A program made the translations under genes and the position numbers. From Tubulanus polymorphus (taxonomy: Eukaryota > Nemertea > Palaeonemertea > Tubulaniformes > Tubulanidae), in the NCBI RefSeq assembly GCF_964204645.1, contig NC_134025.1:9925001-9989000 (forward strand): DNA of 64,000 nt, in the 5' to 3' direction. Below the pieces are notes generated by a model, which saw nothing but the letters and a program-made list of their open reading frames with translations, ran no database searches and was not told the origin of the DNA. How positions within the stretch are numbered: position 1 is the stretch's first letter; each line of letters begins with the position of its first letter. Positions 12,901 through 26,533 of this stretch are shown piece by piece.

Positions 12901-15900
12901 GCTTCAGATCCCATTACTAAGATTTTGCGCTAAAAACGACTGATATACAGTCGCTCAAACTCTTTCTCTCATTGCAACCATGGATTCGGGGCATTCTCTA
13001 TAAAAAAACCATTGTTATTTAAAAAGAAACGAAATTGTAAGGCCCGATGACAGGTTCAGAATTTTATGGGAAATCTAAGAATTTTGATGACCGTGCGCGG
13101 GAATACATTTCACCCGAATGCCAACCGATTCTGACATTTTCAAAACAAATTTAAAATAACAACATATGCCGTATATTTTTAACTGAATTGAAATTCAGTT
13201 ACTGGAATCGTGTAGGTGTTAAATAGAAACGCTGTCTTTTTGCCGTTGCGCCCTTGTTTTGCGAAAAGCTTTATCTTAATATCGCGTCGAAAAGCACGCC
13301 AGCCTGTTCAAGACGCATTCAACAATTTAAACAATTCACCCGCCTTTATACCATTGAAGTCGGACTTTCGTTTGTTCTCGAGAATAACATCGTCGCGCCC
13401 TGAAACTCGCGAACATGTGCTTCGGTGCCAACTGGTGCAAAATTCTCGCAATACACACCGGCCGCTAAGAGAGAACGAAATTGTCAAAATGGCCTGCCAC
13501 AACGCCATCTTACGAAAAACTATTCAACTAAGCAGTCAGAAAAACTCAAATTATCACATTAACCAGCATCAAAATTCGTCCATCTTTTAGTAGAATATTC
13601 TTTAGAAATTTCTTATAAAGCGAATGCTATCTAGAATCATTCCTGGCCGATTTAATGACTACGTGACATATTCGAAACGGCAAAAGCCGTCAATAATAGA
13701 TTATCTTTATTCGCGATCTTCATCCTTCATGCATAACGAAAACCTTTTGCGAGAAATAAAAATCCTAATCTCTCGAAGCTAGATTTTAATTCGAAATCGA
13801 ATCGTTTGTCCCGAGGATAGGATGGACCCTGAGAAGACAAGCCTCCGGCGAGAGCGCGCTACAGACAAAGAATATTTTCCGGTTTTTGCGTCTATAAAAG
13901 ACGAAATTTGCACCTGAGAGATGCATTTTTTATAGAGCATTTTGACCGCCTGCGAACTCGGTGATAACAATAGGATGAATATTTGAATCACTGTCAGCCT
14001 TGAGTAACCAGTGATTAAAGGAAGATCGTAAGATTTCTGCAATCTGTCTATCATATAAACAGATTTTCTTTAAGAAACAAACTAAAAACTTGAAAGAACT
14101 CAGAATTTGTAGGTAAATTTCAACACTTATATGGCGCTCATTCGCTGTTTATGCATGCGATCGTTTATGTTTGTCAGTATGCCGACTGTATAAAGCAAAA
14201 AGCTATTTCAAACTATACATATTAGTTTTTAACATTGGGCCCTATCCATATTGCGAGGTCATTCCAGTTTATAATACGGAGAAATATATTTAAAAAGGAG
14301 ATTTTTTAACGAACACCCTGATCTAGTAAAAACAAGGAAAAAAAATCACCGTAAAAACCGCGCTGCTGTTACCGCGGCAAAAACTCAATATGATTAGGTC
14401 GACCAGAATCTCATTAATTTGTATGTTTATGTAATATCTGAAACCAGTTACGTTCTCTCTCTGTCACGCGTAGAATATTGTCACTTTTGAATGCAACATT
14501 ACGTTTTAAACTCATCCTCGAGTATCACTTGGCTGGATTACGGACATAAAAGCGTCACTCGATGAAGTCAGTGGAACAATTGTTCCAGCGACGATCGAGC
14601 AAAGGACTCCTCACCCACGTGGCAGTTGCTGAGTCAACAACCCTCGGCAGAACCTTTTTATCCGTAAAAACGATGCCACTCAAAAAATTTTCATATCAAG
14701 AGTGATATGCGGGGAAGTGTTTGCACACTCTCGACAGGAATCGTCAAACTGAAGCGACGTCGAATTCGTGAATGGCCCATAGTTTATTTGACGAACAAAT
14801 GTTAGTTGTGGCAACCGTACATTATCAGGTGTTTTTTTTTCTTTCGGGCAGGTGGGCGCATCTGTTGATGATGCAGATAACCGACCGGGGGTATAGGATT
14901 AACTGTACCCGGTGCGCTCAGGCGAACTGGCTTGCAATTCACTATAGCTCCGTATAGTTAATACTTATATCAATTTTGACATCCAGTCGATTTTAGAGCA
15001 TTAACGCATCGCATCGTATAATATTAGAATCCGAATAACATTTAATAAAATTATTGGCATCAGCGTCTAATAACGTCATTAGCCGACAACCTGTTCTGGC
15101 TGTTTGACTGGTTCTTCGACTTGTCGGCTGGGCGATAATCGAAATACGAAATGCTACGTGTTGCCAATTAGCCGCCACTAAAATAGTCCGATTTACACCG
15201 AAAAAAAATCATCTATTCCAACCGTGCCATCGCGCGTTTACCAATTAATTCAATAAAAACATATTATTTAACATCATAATGAAATGGGCTCGGATTAAAA
15301 AAGATATCATTTCGTTCGTGCACGCGACCGGTTTACGTAAGATTACACACTAACAATTAGCAAGGCTACACCTGCAAACTTAGCTGTTGGTTGAATTTAC
15401 AACTGAATACGACTTCAAAAGCACAGATTTCAATCGGGCCTCCGCGGCTAGCTTCGAAATCTTATCTTGTTATTCATGATACTAATTCTACCACTAAATT
15501 TATTGCGGCAAACTTTGGTCTCCGGCTTCCGCTAGCGCCGTTGCTGCAGTAGCAGATATTGTCTGATAATTCATGGACGGATGTTCAATTTGAATGGTTA
15601 ATTTCATAAGAGATAATTCGAGCGGCGACGGTTTGTTTTCGTTTCCAGCGGCGCCACGATGGCCAAATTAGCCGATTTGACAATTGATAGAATGCTAAAT
15701 TCGAAATAATTCCCAAAGAACGAGTGCGGGTCCTTTTTGGAAGTATCATACGTGTTCAACTGAAAAGAACTGATAAATACACGCGAAATCAATCATTTTC
15801 CCATCAGCCGCGTATTCATCGGTTATCAAAGTAGTCATTGAAGCAGCAGATTCACTCTCGACACGACCGGTCGCGACATGTCGGCGAAAGAAAAGAAAAT

Positions 15901-18900
15901 ACGTTGACATATAGGTAAACAGAGGGCTTATTAATCACGACAGCCGCGTGGCAACTGATTTGTATGCCGAGTTAAAACGCCGGCTATCCATCTTACGATT
16001 GTCGACGGCGCACGATGTGTTGCGAGGATTTTGCGGGCTGAAAAGCTAGAAATTGCGTTCTGAAAGGCGTAATTGATGTCAGAAATTTGCTGATGATGTG
16101 GCGACGGCGCAAAGCGTTCGTTCTCGCTTCCCCGATCCGTGTCACTCGTCCATTTGAGATCGGACGCGAACGCTGCGGCCGTCGCTCTGTATTCATACCG
16201 ACGATGCGTTATAGCCGTGAACATTAATCTTGATTATTCGATCTCGAAGGTGTAAATCTGGCCCGTTGGTAATTCAAGTGTAAATGGAATCAGCAATTAC
16301 GAGAATATCATGTTACACATATCCACTTTTACTTAAACACCCGTTCTGTACCACTTATATGCTCATTTCTTCTTCATTACTCGTTAATAATAAGCTATTC
16401 ATGAACTGTTGTTTCTCTTTGGGTTTGAGGAACCTGTTATAAGCCCGGATCAAACGGCAAATTAGAAAAATGCATTTTTATTCAATGTAACAGCAGACAG
16501 GTTTCTATTTGTTGCATTCAGATGACGAGTCTTTCTTGTAGTTCTTTTAGCCTCATAACGAAGCTCATAGGAATGACAACGAACGACCTAATATCAATCC
16601 CCGTCATTAGCGAAACCCCACGATATATATCTAAAACAACCGCTATTGCTTTTTCGGGTGGAATACTTCCACCCATCTTCAGAATTTATTATTATTGTTT
16701 CATTCCTTACGTTTTTGGTGGATATTTCCACCCTTCTTCAGAGTTTTTATTTGATGCGTTTTTATTCAAGACTGGACATAGTCCCAACTATTCAATCCCT
16801 GTGTTTGCGTGGGTGAAAAAAAAATTAATTGTTACGAACACAGAATATCTCGGCATTCTTTCATGAAACCTGCTGAGTCCAATCGTCTATTTGAAAAATG
16901 CGACACAAAGCTGAGACTCGTGCGCGACTGTCTTTTGGAATAATCGAGGAAACCATATGGCTATGGCGTGATGTCGAAGGCGTCCGAGGCATTACCGTTT
17001 AAAGACGCGCTCGTGTGCTTCCAAACGTAATAGAAATCAGGACCAATCTGACATTTGTCATTTATTTCGAATAAGAAAAACGACTACACGTCGTTCCATC
17101 TGCTGGCCTTCCTAAATTAAAAAGTTTTCAGTTTGATTACTAACACGGAAAATATCCGTATGGCTGCGGCGTTCGTGAACATTATCCTTACAATCGAATA
17201 CACGGAATGGAACGACTTTCCCTTAGTAGAAAACACTGTAGTGTGTACGCCATCCTCGAGCGAGGCCCATCGGATCACCGGGGCATAGCTTTTCATTCAT
17301 TTTTTGGAAAACCGGTTTCTAATACGGCCGATAAATATAGCGCCATACAACCATCACACACCGCATCAATCTTACAACGTGGTAATTATGCCACCAACGC
17401 GAAGGAATGAATTTGATATTAAAAAGCGTATTATCTTTAAGTTCTTACATTCTGTATCGTTTGGTCACCAACGTGTACACAGTATGCCCGCATCGCCAGA
17501 AGCCACCGTATTGTCAAGCAACGCAATAAAGTAATTAGCAAACCTACTTTGAGTCAGCCGGGCGAGAAATGCTCCCTATCATTGTACAATAATAAATCGT
17601 TCTCGACGTTTGTTTTAGTGACAGCGACATCCCATAAAACGATCCCTCAGTCGATCGTTACCGGATTTATTACCGAATTAGAAGCCTCTTCTTTGACCCG
17701 CTACGATCCGCGATCAGTTACAAAAACCGGCCGTCAAGGATAATCATTCATTGTTTTTTTACCGAATTGATAAAAAATATTTCCGATAAGAATGATCTTC
17801 ATGAATACATAACTACCCTAATGACAACAAGGTTCATTATCATAACAAGGACAATCCGATGCACAATTGAATTATATACAATACCAATCCCTTTTTATCA
17901 AAGGTCAAGGGCGCGCAATGTCTCTCTCTCTCTCTTTCTATTTATCTCCAATTCGATTTTTTGCGTTGATTAAATCTAAATGCATGCAGTCTCAATTCTT
18001 ATAAATCGAAACGTATTAGATTACCCTCAAACATGAATCCTTTGTATGCTTCTATATGGAGTTTCTTTAGTTCATTAGTAATCGATATCGTATCTATATT
18101 CAAACAAGAATCAGCCATGTGATACGTTTCCTCGCTACTAGATGTCACTAAGTGGCGAAGAAGCAACAAGCGCTAATTTCTTTTCTAATTCGAAAATGTT
18201 CATATTCATGATGTCGCGAACAAAATGCTTATAATGTGGTCCCGTATCGACGACGATCATAAAAGTAGTGCCATCCCCGTATCTTTTGGTTTCCGCTTAA
18301 TTTCTACTCGAAAACCGTATCAAATTCCACTTCGAAAGCTATCCTACATAAAATGCTTATCTGACGTACTTAACCGTTAGATAAAATAACATATTTTTCC
18401 AGTAGTTTTGTTTTATTTCGTTCGGATAACATGCGTTTAACGTGTTTATTGCGTGGCGGATGAATATGCGTTTGACAATTTAAGGGCGTTGGTTGTTAGC
18501 GGCTGGTTTTCAATCATATATAAAACGTTTCTGGTGACAAATTTCGATGCTAAGGTTACAAATATGTCTTCTCAACGAAAACACTTCCAAGATGAAGTAG
18601 AAAACGTTAAGAAATGATCATTGATGCCATCGTTTTCGTTGGGTTTAGTAGAAATCGGATGCCGAGTCATTGACTTAAAAAGTAAAATATACGTGACAGC
18701 ATGTACGGAATCGACGACGAAATAAGCACGATTTGCCATGAAATTCTGATCAAAATGCTCAGTATCGGTTAGACTGAACGCTCTATTGGTGACATACTGC
18801 AAAAACATCATCAACCTTGACCTACATAACAAGATTTCGTCGCAGAAAGCAAAAAATGTCGTTCATCAGATTGTCTGATTTTATAACGAAACTTCGTATG

Positions 18901-21306
18901 AAACTCGGTGTAAAACTTCTATTTGAACGTTAGTTCTAATTCTACCGTGCTTTGGACGAATTCGACCGTTATTTAGTGAGTTAATGATTGTGTAAAGCTT
19001 TTAGTATACGGAATATGTTTATACCACGTAGCTGCCAATTTTCCGAATCATATCGCAAAATCACATTGGAAACGGGGAAATTCCCAGAGCTCTTCACACC
19101 AAAGCCCGTTTTGTTGCAATTAGGAGAAATTTCCTCGCAAACTGAGCGCCATCAGCACTGACCTACATTATACGTAATTCGACGACAAGAGTCGTGCTGT
19201 ACTGGCTTTGAAAAAAAAAGAATTTTTCACCATGGGCGATTGAATCAAATGGAATATTTTAATGCACAGAGACCCATCCAGTGCAGATGGTGTATTATAA
19301 TTAATGAGTTTTCTCAATTTAATCTCTTCACGTGGCCTTTGTTCCAGTTACAATCTCAAAACTGACGCGCGCGCAACGGCGCTTCTTAATTGAGTAAATT
19401 TTGTGATTTTTTTTTTCATGGAAACGGATGCAATTATTCAGAATTGCTGATTACAGAGAGTGGCACAAACGGGATTCTGACGAATCGAACTTTGTCATTT
19501 GAAAAGGAAGTAAACATAATTGCGCGCATAAAGGGCTTCTGCGGCAATATGCGGCAATATGCAAAGAGGGTCGCTGTGGGAAAACTCGAGTTTGATTTCA
19601 ATGTAAATGCACATTTGAATTTCAGGCTGGAAAATTTCGTCGCGCGAACAGATCATTATAATCCGGTGGTTGTCATGTAATGTTAACAAACGGCACTTGA
19701 ACCGGTGCAAAATGCATCGATAAACACGAAACCGGTGATCTAACGAATTAATTGCCGATCGGGTTGAATGGGGCTTAAAAAAGTTCCCATTCTCGACATT
19801 GCGTCTCGTTCGATGTCCAGACTAAGATAACAATAGACTACCGACGTTACAGAAACGACAAAACAATAACACCTTCTGACATCCCAGGGTCAACGCGCGC
19901 CTCGAATCATTCTTCGTCTCTTAGTTCGTTTGAATATTCTTAAAGTCTCTCAATTTTTTCGTGAATCCTGAAACAGATGTCTGCGTGTTCTATTCAAATC
20001 TATTGTTTCGTTTCGTAACAAGGGGGAATTTGAAAATGAGTCGTCGGCCTTTTTAGACAAAAGAGAATACCAAGAGGTTGGAGTTAGGATGAAGGGTGTG
20101 ATTATGATGCCCAGGCCGACGTGCAGTGACGGGCCTTTTTTCAGGAAGATTAAAATATAGATTTTTTTCTAAATACCTCCTCGGGCCACGGATTCAGAAG
20201 AATAGATAATCATTAAAAATTAAGTTTGTGCCTTAAAGGATTTCAGTGGCCACTGACTCAGCTAGGGAAATATTGTTGGTGACAAAGAACCTAACAGGGT
20301 AAGCAGCTCCAACGTGTCTAACGGAAAATCTTTGCATATAAACTTTTGAATATCATAGATTATAGGAAATGACTCCCAGAAATATAACCTATCGTGATTA
20401 TCTATTCCCCCTCTAATTCTGATTTATTTAATGATGTCAACCGAAATAACTATATTGGCGAAACATGTGGGTAGAATAAGCCAAATGAATCTTTATTTTC
20501 AAACTTAAAGAAGTTTAGATTATCGACGAGTGAGGAACTTTTTTGATGAAGATATCATTCACACAGCCGTGTAGTTTATATATTCGCTTGCATAGACGTA
20601 TTCGGTTCGCATACTCATCAGGATTACTTCACGCCGAATAGGACTGAAACGTTATGTTCTCTTTCATTTTCACGTGCATCGAAATAATCACCCGCAAGGT
20701 GAATGTAACCACGATATACATCCTTCGAGTTCTTCGTTAGGTCTAAGTGATTGTCAGCGTGATCAGTTAACTCTGAAATCGTCGCTACGATGCGAGAGAG
20801 ACGTAAACAAGAATACATTAACCGGAGCTGTCTCTTCTTTCTTGGCTGTCTGCAATGGCGATGTAAGCATTGCCGTATCATCTTGTCATCGTCAACGGAA
20901 TCTCTGAGACTTAAACCATTTCGTGACATTTTACGCGATGTCATAGCCGCAGAGGTTGTATTCCGTGATCTTGTGTAATTCGCTGTTGCGTTGGTCATTG
21001 TTCGTGGACGCAACTCCCCTGGAAAAGAATGGACAACCGTTTTCTTTTGTGACAGGTCGCCGTCTTAAAAGAACGATTTGCATAATGTTCGTGCTATAAG
21101 GATCTATTGTTAGATCCGTTCTTTTCAGTCGAAGTAGCAGTTCGCTTTCGACTCCTGCGGATTTACTGGTCAGGGCGGTATTCGCGGACCGGCGCTTTTG
21201 CAGATAACAATTTTTGTTCAACTCGCATACACCGAGCACAAGCGACTAATTAATGTAACCGGTCCTATCGTCACATAGGCCTACAAGTAAACGTATTGAA
21301 ATCACC
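6972..21306. other. long non-coding stretch
   Basis: No exon chain found in 14 kb. Noted sites: an ATG followed by a donor at 9870-9900 (CCAAG/GTAGGA), a strong acceptor-like tract at 14831-14851 (a 10-T tract, then CTTTCGGGCAG), a reverse donor near 12113 (CGGTAAGTG), a 16-bp palindrome (14572-14587), the hairpin pair at 16656-16732, and a CT run at 17917-17936. Long frames at 9870-10247, 13216-13590 and 20624-21013 have no recognisable content. Confidence 0.4.
16656..16732. repeat. two hairpin-containing direct repeats
   Basis: GGGTGGAATACTTCCACCC (16656-16673) recurs 61 bases later as GGTGGATATTTCCACC (16717-16732). Each is followed by C(A/T)TCTTCAGA and an AT-rich spacer. Small tandem duplication; role unknown. 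Confidence 0.7.
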
Positions 21307-21445
21307 ATGGAGAGCTTCGCTTATAAATGTCCAACTACGGAAATTTCCTCCCAAGGTATCGACGACGTTACGATGGACATTGGAAGTCAGAAACTTTTCG
21401 CTAGGATGTGCTTGGAATTTATGGATCTTTCTACCGATTATCAAG
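21307..21445 (+). CDS. first exon of an unrecognised small protein
   Basis: ATG in a near-ideal context (ATCACCATGGAG) opens 46 codons, starting MESFAYKCPTTEISSQ and ending CLEFMDLSTDYQ, then a consensus donor CAAG/GTGAGTAA in phase 1. An in-frame stop lies upstream at 21256 and no other Met intervenes. The frame is shorter than 60 codons but its signals are better than those of any longer ORF nearby. It joins in frame to the exon at 22758. There is no signal peptide, membrane segment or motif I recognise, and I cannot name the family. Confidence 0.55.
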
Positions 21446-21904
21446 GTGAGTAAATGGCGTACGCAGGTCGCGGACAATCCAGTCAGTGGTTGTCCGACCG
21501 CCCCCGTGGTTCAACTTATCTCAACGGTCAGCGTGTGGAGTGTGCTTGAAATCATCTGGAACGCTCGGTTGATCTGGTTTGTCCACGCGAATATTCATTA
21601 TACAGCGATTTAACAGCGGTGACATCGTTGGAAACACGTATCCAATTACCTGAAAACACGGCAAGTGACAACAAAACGGCCAATTACTTCCGTCAGATTG
21701 GACGATATATCGAGTGAAACAGATTGGTGGTCACGCAGAAATGCGCAGCTCGACGTCTCGTTTTTTTGTAGTTTTTTCAGTATGGATTTCCTTTTCTAGC
21801 AAAAAATTTTCACTGGCTTGATGTTTCTTTTTGTCATCGGATTTTTTCATACTTAAATACACTACATCGTATGATGTATTATTTTCAAATTCTAATTGTC
21901 ATCT

Positions 21905-22028
21905 TACAGCCGTGTTTGGCTTTTCACATATATTGGATATCACATGGGGATATTATGTAACTTTTGAATTACGATTACTTGTATGTTTTGTAATATCATA
22001 ATATATATGGCAAATAAATATCTATCTA
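21905..22028 (+). mobile_element. possible LINE-type 3' tail
   Basis: Ends GGCAAATAAATATCTATCTATC, the microsatellite-like end typical of some non-LTR retrotransposons. Nothing coding upstream. Weak call. Confidence 0.3.
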
Positions 22029-22174
22029 TCATACGGACGTTAAGTTCCAGTGATCCCAAAATCTCCTTATAATTTCAAAAGATTTGATACAGTCGAAGAC
22101 ACATTTTTGAAATCCAGAGTGTATTTTGCTTATTGTTGGCCGATGCGAGTTTCTTTAGGTATGTGAAGGATACC

Positions 22175-22560
22175 AAACATGTTTTTGACACCGTAGAAAC
22201 CGTGACAATAATGTTTATATACATTGATAACTACTATGGTTTATTTAAGGGGGTACATATTGGCTTTCAAAATAACACATACAATATTGTGAATTTTAAT
22301 CTTTTTTTTCAATAAATATATTTCATGACACTTTCCATGAATTTTCATGTCTTTTTAATGACGAATTTGAATGGATGTGCCCTTCGTCATCAATAATGGG
22401 GCTAGCCTGGTCGGACTGGTTGCCGATCAATTCAATTCAATTGTCGATATATTCAAATTCAAAATAACCTTATTGCTCATTAATGTTACATTGTATTCGC
22501 TTTCGATGATATTAGGCGGTATAGGCATCAGTTGGCTTTCAAGTTAGTTTTCGCGTTATC
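22175..22560. repeat. dispersed repeat, copy 1
   Basis: Collinear with 50400-50832. Shared blocks include a short one around ACCGTAGAAACCGTGACAAT, TTTGAATGGATGTGCC, GACTGGTTGCCGATCAATTC and CGATATATTCAAATTCAAAA. Identity is high in the last 120 bases and lower before. No coding capacity or recognisable ends; the element class is unknown. Confidence 0.7.
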
Positions 22561-22757
22561 AATAATTCTGCCAATTCATCCCAAGCAAGATTAAAGACCG
22601 TCGCTCACATATAGGCATAGGCAGCTATAAATCTCAAGCGTTACCGTTAATCGTACCTATACTTGCCACCGTTATATGCCAACGATAAAGCGTATGTAAC
22701 GATCAAAAGAGAATAAAATGATGATAAAATGATTCATGAAACATTTTCTATTTGTAG

Positions 22758-22874
22758 TAAAATGCGATCACGACCTCTACAACGGAGCGCGCATTTCTCC
22801 GACTACTTTGACGTTTGGCTTGCGACCAGACTTCCTGACCAAGTCACCGATCAGCCCGTTCTATTCACATTTCG
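22758..22874 (+). CDS. second exon of the unrecognised small protein
   Basis: Acceptor TTTTCTATTTGTAG, donor TTCG/GTAAGT (consensus), 117 nt, phase 1 in and out. With the preceding exon it reads ...DYQ-V-KCDHDLYNGARISPTTLTFG and ends SPISPFYSHF. The composition (Pro, Ser, aromatic residues) looks like ordered coding sequence. Function unknown. Intron 1 is 1.3 kb and contains a LINE-like tail and the first copy of a dispersed repeat. Agreement of both splice sites with phase is the main evidence. Confidence 0.55.
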
Positions 22875-23166
22875 GTAAGTTATACACTTTTTGATTACAA
22901 ACTGGTATATCCATCAATGGATTTACAGGTATGAGAATTATATACGTAATAGTATACGACGTGTACTAGACCTTTACTTTGGATTGGAAATGAAAACCTT
23001 ATTTTGTATACCTGTAAGTTTATTTATTTGGGCCTTCTTGAATCATAAGTCCAAAATATATGAATCGAGAGACCCTTAAAACCTTTTCGACTCCGTATTA
23101 CATAGTACATGTAGACGATAGTACATGTAGAAAAGGAAACAAAATAGGTTAGGTTGTAAATGCAAA

Positions 23167-23239
23167 AGGTTTCGGCGGGGCTCGAACCCGCGACCTTCTG
23201 CGTGTGAAGCAGACGTGATAACCACTACACTACGAAACC
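23167..23239 (-). tRNA. tRNA-Val, anticodon CAC
   Basis: On the - strand the sequence folds as a full cloverleaf. The acceptor is GGTTTCG/CGAAACC (7 bp). The A-box is TAGTGTAGTGGTTATCAC. The anticodon stem TCTGC/GCAGA encloses loop TTCACAC, giving anticodon CAC. The B-box arm is GCGGG-TTCGAGC-CCCGC. The D arm is identical to that of other animal tRNA-Val(CAC) genes. The discriminator base would be T, part of a TTTT run that can act as the Pol III terminator. There is no intron. Confidence 0.93.
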
Positions 23240-25550
23240 GGTTAGACAGTTCGTCTCTTAACTCAATCTATGAAATCTATTGCCCCTATATACCGCTAGA
23301 ATTTGCCAAATAGGTTTGAGTTTTTGGTATTCATCTATTTCAATCATTTTTGATTACGCGCGTACTTGGCAAATACACTTGGAGCTCGAACATTTAGATT
23401 TTGCGAAACGGTTTTTCATTCTGATTGGCTTTAGACTAAGTACATAGTATAGAATTGAAAACAAAATGAACTAAATCCCATTATGTAAATTGTTAAAGTG
23501 GGGATTGCGTTTCCATAGCAACAAATACACTTCAGCTAAATTTATCAAATACATCGAGGTATAATGAATTTAATCATGATTTCGTGACGTTTTCTGGCCA
23601 CACGCCTTCGATGATAAAACCATCCGAATAATCATCGAAATTATAGAATCGGAAAGGAAATTGTTTCCGTAATTCAAATAACCATACAAATACGTAGATA
23701 AACGAAAATAAGCACCGATCTCATAGCTATTGTTACGACTGTGAACCTGGCAAATACTAGATATTTATTTGAACGGGAAAATGTAAGTTGCGCGTACACA
23801 CTGCCAAATCCGAGAATTTGATCGATTTGGCGTGTAGGCATTGTATCAGATATGATAGCATTAACCGTTAGACCAATCAAAAGAACTTTTAATGGATACA
23901 AAAATCGATGAAGTTGCCGTAACTGAAATTTCTTTGGTGACAGCGCATTCATCGCGCTGGAAAATATCGCCTTCAGATGTAGCTGGCTCCGCGCGCGTGG
24001 AAAATTTTATCACGATGCATTTTTCTGATAGTCATTTTATGATGTGGAAATTAGCGATCCGTATCTGCCGTCCGGGCCACAAGAACACGTAATGAACATC
24101 GACACTCTTGCATACTCGGGATAGGTCTTAACGTTGTTGTTGATCGAGCTCCCGAGGGTTTTGTACTGTTGTGACGATAGTTCGTGCGATTTCGAGTCTC
24201 TAACGTAATATATCCGGCGGAATTTTTTTTTTTGTGAAACTTTAGAAGCGCAATACATATCTATTTATCATTTCGAGCGCTTAGTCAGTCATCATGCGCA
24301 CAACCGTGGCTGCAATTATCCACGGGACAGCGCTGTATTTGATTCGCCCCCCATTTTAAACGACGCTAATCAACTTTAGCCCATCGACATCGCAGACGAT
24401 TGCAACGTAAAATACGGCCCATCTGTCTTCATTTTCGGGATAGGATTCACGAGCATATTTATACGAGAAATTATTTTCTAAGTTTTATGCAACATAATGT
24501 TTGCCGCAACGCGGGAGGGTATGTTTCGATCGTTTATTAGAGCTTTTTCGTCGGTACATTAGGCGCCGTTGTGTAATGACGCCCAAAAGGCCGATGAAGC
24601 TCATTCAAGGCGTTATTAAAACCGCTTCACAACGCTCTTATTAAATTTGACGAAAAACCGTACTTTCTTTCGTCGCCAGCGGCCATAAACTGGTACTGGC
24701 GTTGCATCATTATATCGCCTCGGCAATTACGAATCTAAAATCTATTTTTGGCTCGAAACAAAGGAACCGGGCTACTTCGATTATTCACCGTTGAGAAGTT
24801 TGCGCACAAAGAAATAATCCGTTTTTGAATTTTAATGGGATGCCATTAAAATCCGAGCAAATGGTCCATTGTTATGTAGACAAATCAAGCAGCAACTTTG
24901 CATAACGCATCAATCACGTCGGTGCGCGTCACACGACATAGAAAAAAGTTTCAAGCATTTTATTTTAAAAAATCAAGCATATGCAATCTGGATAATCACG
25001 CACGGCGATGAATCAGATTCGGTCTAAGTAAACGAGGCTCTCACTTCACGAACACTTCAGTGCATTAAAGTTTTATTGCGACGGACTTATTTTTTTCCCG
25101 TGCGAAACCATAAAAGCTGCTTGCAAGTTGCCTATGCGTGCATCTTAACCATGAGCGGCAAGTTCGCTATTAATTAATTTCCCCAGGAAAAAGAATCGAC
25201 CGGGGCAGAGTACAGTTAGTAATAAAAGACACTCGATTGTACAAACAAGGCAAGGCGGATAATCGCGTCTTTTTGAATTGATTCGTTGACAGACAGCTCT
25301 TAGAGTGGCCATCTCAAACATAAGAACCTTAGCTAATAGATCATTTGAGGGTTTTCCTGTATATAATGACACCGCTGACTTGCAATATAGAGTTCGCGAT
25401 TAACGTGCATTAGGAATTACACCGCGCCGCATACGACAAGTTAGATTAAGAAACGCTTTTACCAAAGAGCGCGGCGTGTACTGCAAATATGAGCCACTTT
25501 ATATAAGCGATGTGTACGTACATACATAGGGGATTGACTTTTAAAAAGTT

Positions 25551-25780
25551 CAGGGGCGAAAGAAGGGGGTGTTCTCGGGGCGCCATAAACCTGCCTTCCT
25601 ATTGAGGTTACCCTTTTCATCGATTCAAAGATCGTTAAAACCGGAAAATTTGATGCTCGGAAATTGCATACTTCAAATTTATTTTCGGGACCCGCTCTAG
25701 TAGCAAATGACATGGCTGTTTTATCTGAAAAATGCCCTTTCTTTTCTTCTGGACTTCCAATTTTCCTAGATCCGACCCTG
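25551..25780. mobile_element. hAT-like MITE, copy 1
   Basis: About 230 bp. Left end CAGGGGCGAAAGA; the complement of the right end is CAGGGTCGGATCTAGGA. It shares its internal order with 28646-28887 (CCTGCCTT, TTGAGGTT, CAAAGATCGTTAAAAC, CTTTTCTTCTGGAC). Ends of the CAGGGGCGGATCTAG type are typical of non-autonomous hAT elements. An 8-bp target duplication is not evident. Confidence 0.6.
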
Positions 25781-26438
25781 AAGTTTCCCACGGTATGTTA
25801 GGACATTCTAGCAGTTTGAATAATGTATTGAAATATTATTTGCATGACGTTCATACTGGCAGTTGAATTCCGCTTTCAAATCTATAATGAAGATATTGTG
25901 CGACGCATCGAAATGGTTGGATCTTAGATAAAATCACGGTGAATTCGCCGACTCTAAAACAAGCTTATGAACGGCATCGATTTCCCAATGGCGGTGTAAA
26001 ATTCGTTGACTATGTTGTTGTTACTAGATGATATGATCGAATGCCTCGCGGCCTCGATGTGAAATGAAATGACTGAGAGAATAGCTGAATGTCTTAAATA
26101 AAGATTTTCAGGACAGATATGATATATGAGTCATGCGGGTTTTAGTGTTAAATATTGCATTTTTGGGACGTGGTTTTTTCGTCCGATCTCGATCGAATCG
26201 ATCGGATACGCCGCTGTACAATTTTCGATATGATCAGTTTAGGTTTGAATTATCCCCTCGCGCGCTCGCAGGCGGGTAGTATGTTCAAAGGATCACGCGC
26301 GGCGTACATTTCAAAAATAAATCGTGAAACTGAATAAGTCTGTGGAATGTATAATGATCGCGCATTTTGTTCAGATTCCAAGGCGACTTACTCGATACGA
26401 TGTATCAATCAAAATAGAACGTGGTTTATTCGTTGCAG

Positions 26439-26533
26439 ATCATAATTCTGACATCGACGAAGCCCTCGGGGATTCGACCACTCCGGGAAGCGATGATGCC
26501 CCTCCCGGCCATCAGCTATCGTTTTCTCTCTAA
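26439..26533 (+). CDS. candidate last exon (A) of the unrecognised small protein
   Basis: Acceptor TTTATTCGTTGCAG, then 31 codons to TAA, entered in phase 1. The join from 22874 gives Asp and an acidic, proline-rich tail (HNSDIDEALGDSTTPGSDD, then APPGHQ) with no GT donor before the stop, as expected for a terminal exon. The three exons total 351 nt, a 116-residue protein. Caution: the reverse strand is also open here for 94 codons, so the strand call is not secure. Confidence 0.35.
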
